A DNA stretch of 64,000 nt from Romanomermis culicivorax. Taxonomy: Eukaryota; Nematoda; Enoplea; Mermithida; Mermithidae. A program made the translations under genes and the position numbers. Under the pieces are notes generated by a model. It saw only the letters and a program-made list of their open reading frames with translations. It was not told the DNA's origin and made no database searches. Where the stretch lies: positions 2,108,001 to 2,172,000 of the forward strand of contig CAWUHX010000009.1 in the NCBI GenBank assembly GCA_963922205.1. Direction: 5' to 3'. This document shows, piece by piece, positions 63,054-64,000 of this stretch (position 1 is its first letter; each line of letters starts with the position of its first letter).

Positions 63054-64000
63054 AAAAATGACGAAAAAGCTTGCACGACCAACTTATTTGGCGCGTAGCA
63101 TCAAAAAATTTTAATTTTAAGGCTTCTTAAAAATCGAGATTTCATTTTTAAACTTATTATTCATCATTCTTCAATTATTGATGATCGTGATCTTTTATCA
63201 TCATTTGGTGAAAGAAGTCAAACACTTTTTCGCCATTGTCGCGAAATCATTTATTCACTGCTTTATTCATATTTTTTGTTGTAATATATCTGGAGTCCGT
63301 GATTTACTAATCATAATTATGCATTGAACAATATTAATTTAAAATGGTCTAAAACCTAACAAAGTGCAGCAAGTATTTTATTACAGTTTTGAATATCGGT
63401 AATTCCAAAATTTTTGTGGTTTGCTATTCTAAAACGCTTGAGAATCGATCTTTACATTATTCATCTGAATGTAAGGTCTAATTCTTTAGTGAACAATGAG
63501 TTTTTAGTCGGGCAAATTAAAATTCAAAAATTGAACAAGCAACCAAAAATTCGGATTCTTCGATCAACATTATACAAACCATGCTGTCTGTGTAATTCAT
63601 GACACTGAACTTCCGGGAAGCGTACATGTAGATGGATGATTGAAGGGAAGTTTCACCCCAAAAAATTTTCAATCGTATAGCCTGTCGGCGACTCCCTTCC
63701 CCAACTTTCAGTTGTCGACATCTAATCTTTTTCCAGCCTTTTTCCTTACATCTCTCTGTTATTTTGTGTAAATTTAATTGGAGTGCGGATTACTGGAGAG
63801 GAAACCATAGGGCTTTCTACGGCTGGAGTCATAGATTGCACTGCCGAAACTTTAAAATAGAAATTTCATTGACGAAAAAAGTTCGAGATTTTCGTTTCAA
63901 AAATCGGCCAATGTTTCAAATAATAGTCCTAGCTGTTTAAAAATTCTTATATACATTGGCGCTAAATGCCGGAAAAATGGACATTTATGATCATTTTTTT
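63054..64000. other. Non-coding, no gene seen
   Basis: AT-rich DNA. Weak relatives of the GC-hairpin module occur near 63091 and 63959. No coding region recognised. Confidence 0.4.

Noticed and set aside
62895..63098. Asp/Pro-rich open frame
   Set aside because: Produced by repeated GGATCCG words at the end of the hAT relic; no start context or conservation.
1..64000. CRISPR arrays, bacterial operons and tRNA/rRNA genes
   Set aside because: The content is eukaryotic mobile DNA; I saw no regularly spaced direct repeats of CRISPR type and no tRNA or rRNA signature.

Overview
This is eukaryotic, AT-rich, repeat-dense DNA from an invertebrate, and essentially everything in it is mobile DNA. No ordinary host gene could be supported. 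The mix of Ty3/Gypsy elements, a FLYWCH/MULE transposon, a Polinton and many 8-bp-TSD elements fits a nematode. The Pro/Thr-rich accessory reading frames of the first LTR element resemble, from memory only, predicted proteins of the mermithid Romanomermis. That assignment is tentative.

Layout. 1-8.9 kb: a LINE 3' end (about 2.0-2.5 kb), then nested non-autonomous elements. Two ~1-kb elements (3398-4434 and 4660-5672) each have perfect 8-bp target duplications, and the second sits inside a 234-bp MITE (4624-5878). 9,010-21,933: an old Ty3/Gypsy-like LTR element (LTRs about 91% identical, coding frames broken) with a long Pro/Thr-rich accessory region and no visible integrase. A MULE-type transposon (18,812-21,386) is nested near its 3' end. 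24.75-25.13 and 39.07-39.35 kb: a ~100-bp tandem repeat split by a young Gypsy element (25,129-39,067, LTRs about 97.7% identical, 4-bp TSD GGAG). That element has one 2185-codon gag-pol frame plus two extra frames downstream of pol: one with a DEDDy-exonuclease-like N-terminus, and an RGG-rich one.

39,611-53,775: a nearly complete 14.2-kb Polinton/Maverick with ~590-bp terminal inverted repeats and a 6-bp TSD (5/6). It has protein-primed DNA polymerase B rightward. Leftward are a small membrane protein, integrase, a CxxC protein, a ~100-aa protein, packaging ATPase, two conserved Polinton proteins, a pVI/pX-like protein, major capsid protein, adenovirus-type protease, penton-like protein, a TATA-binding-protein (TBP) homologue and a 59-aa Cys/His protein. 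Several genes carry single lesions.

The most interesting system is in the Polinton. Most of its genes are preceded by a TATA box of one type (TATAAAAGTTG), usually overlapping the stop codon or last codons of the gene upstream, and the element encodes its own TBP-like protein. This suggests a virus-like element with a partly self-supplied promoter-recognition system.

53.8-64 kb: non-coding DNA with further 8-bp-TSD elements, a tail-to-tail inverted pair (57,156-58,865), two more copies of the 234-bp MITE family, a 1.2-kb TTGG-type minisatellite and an internally deleted hAT relic. A GC-rich hairpin (CCGGCGC-GAA-GCGCCGG and variants) recurs through the AT-rich repeats.
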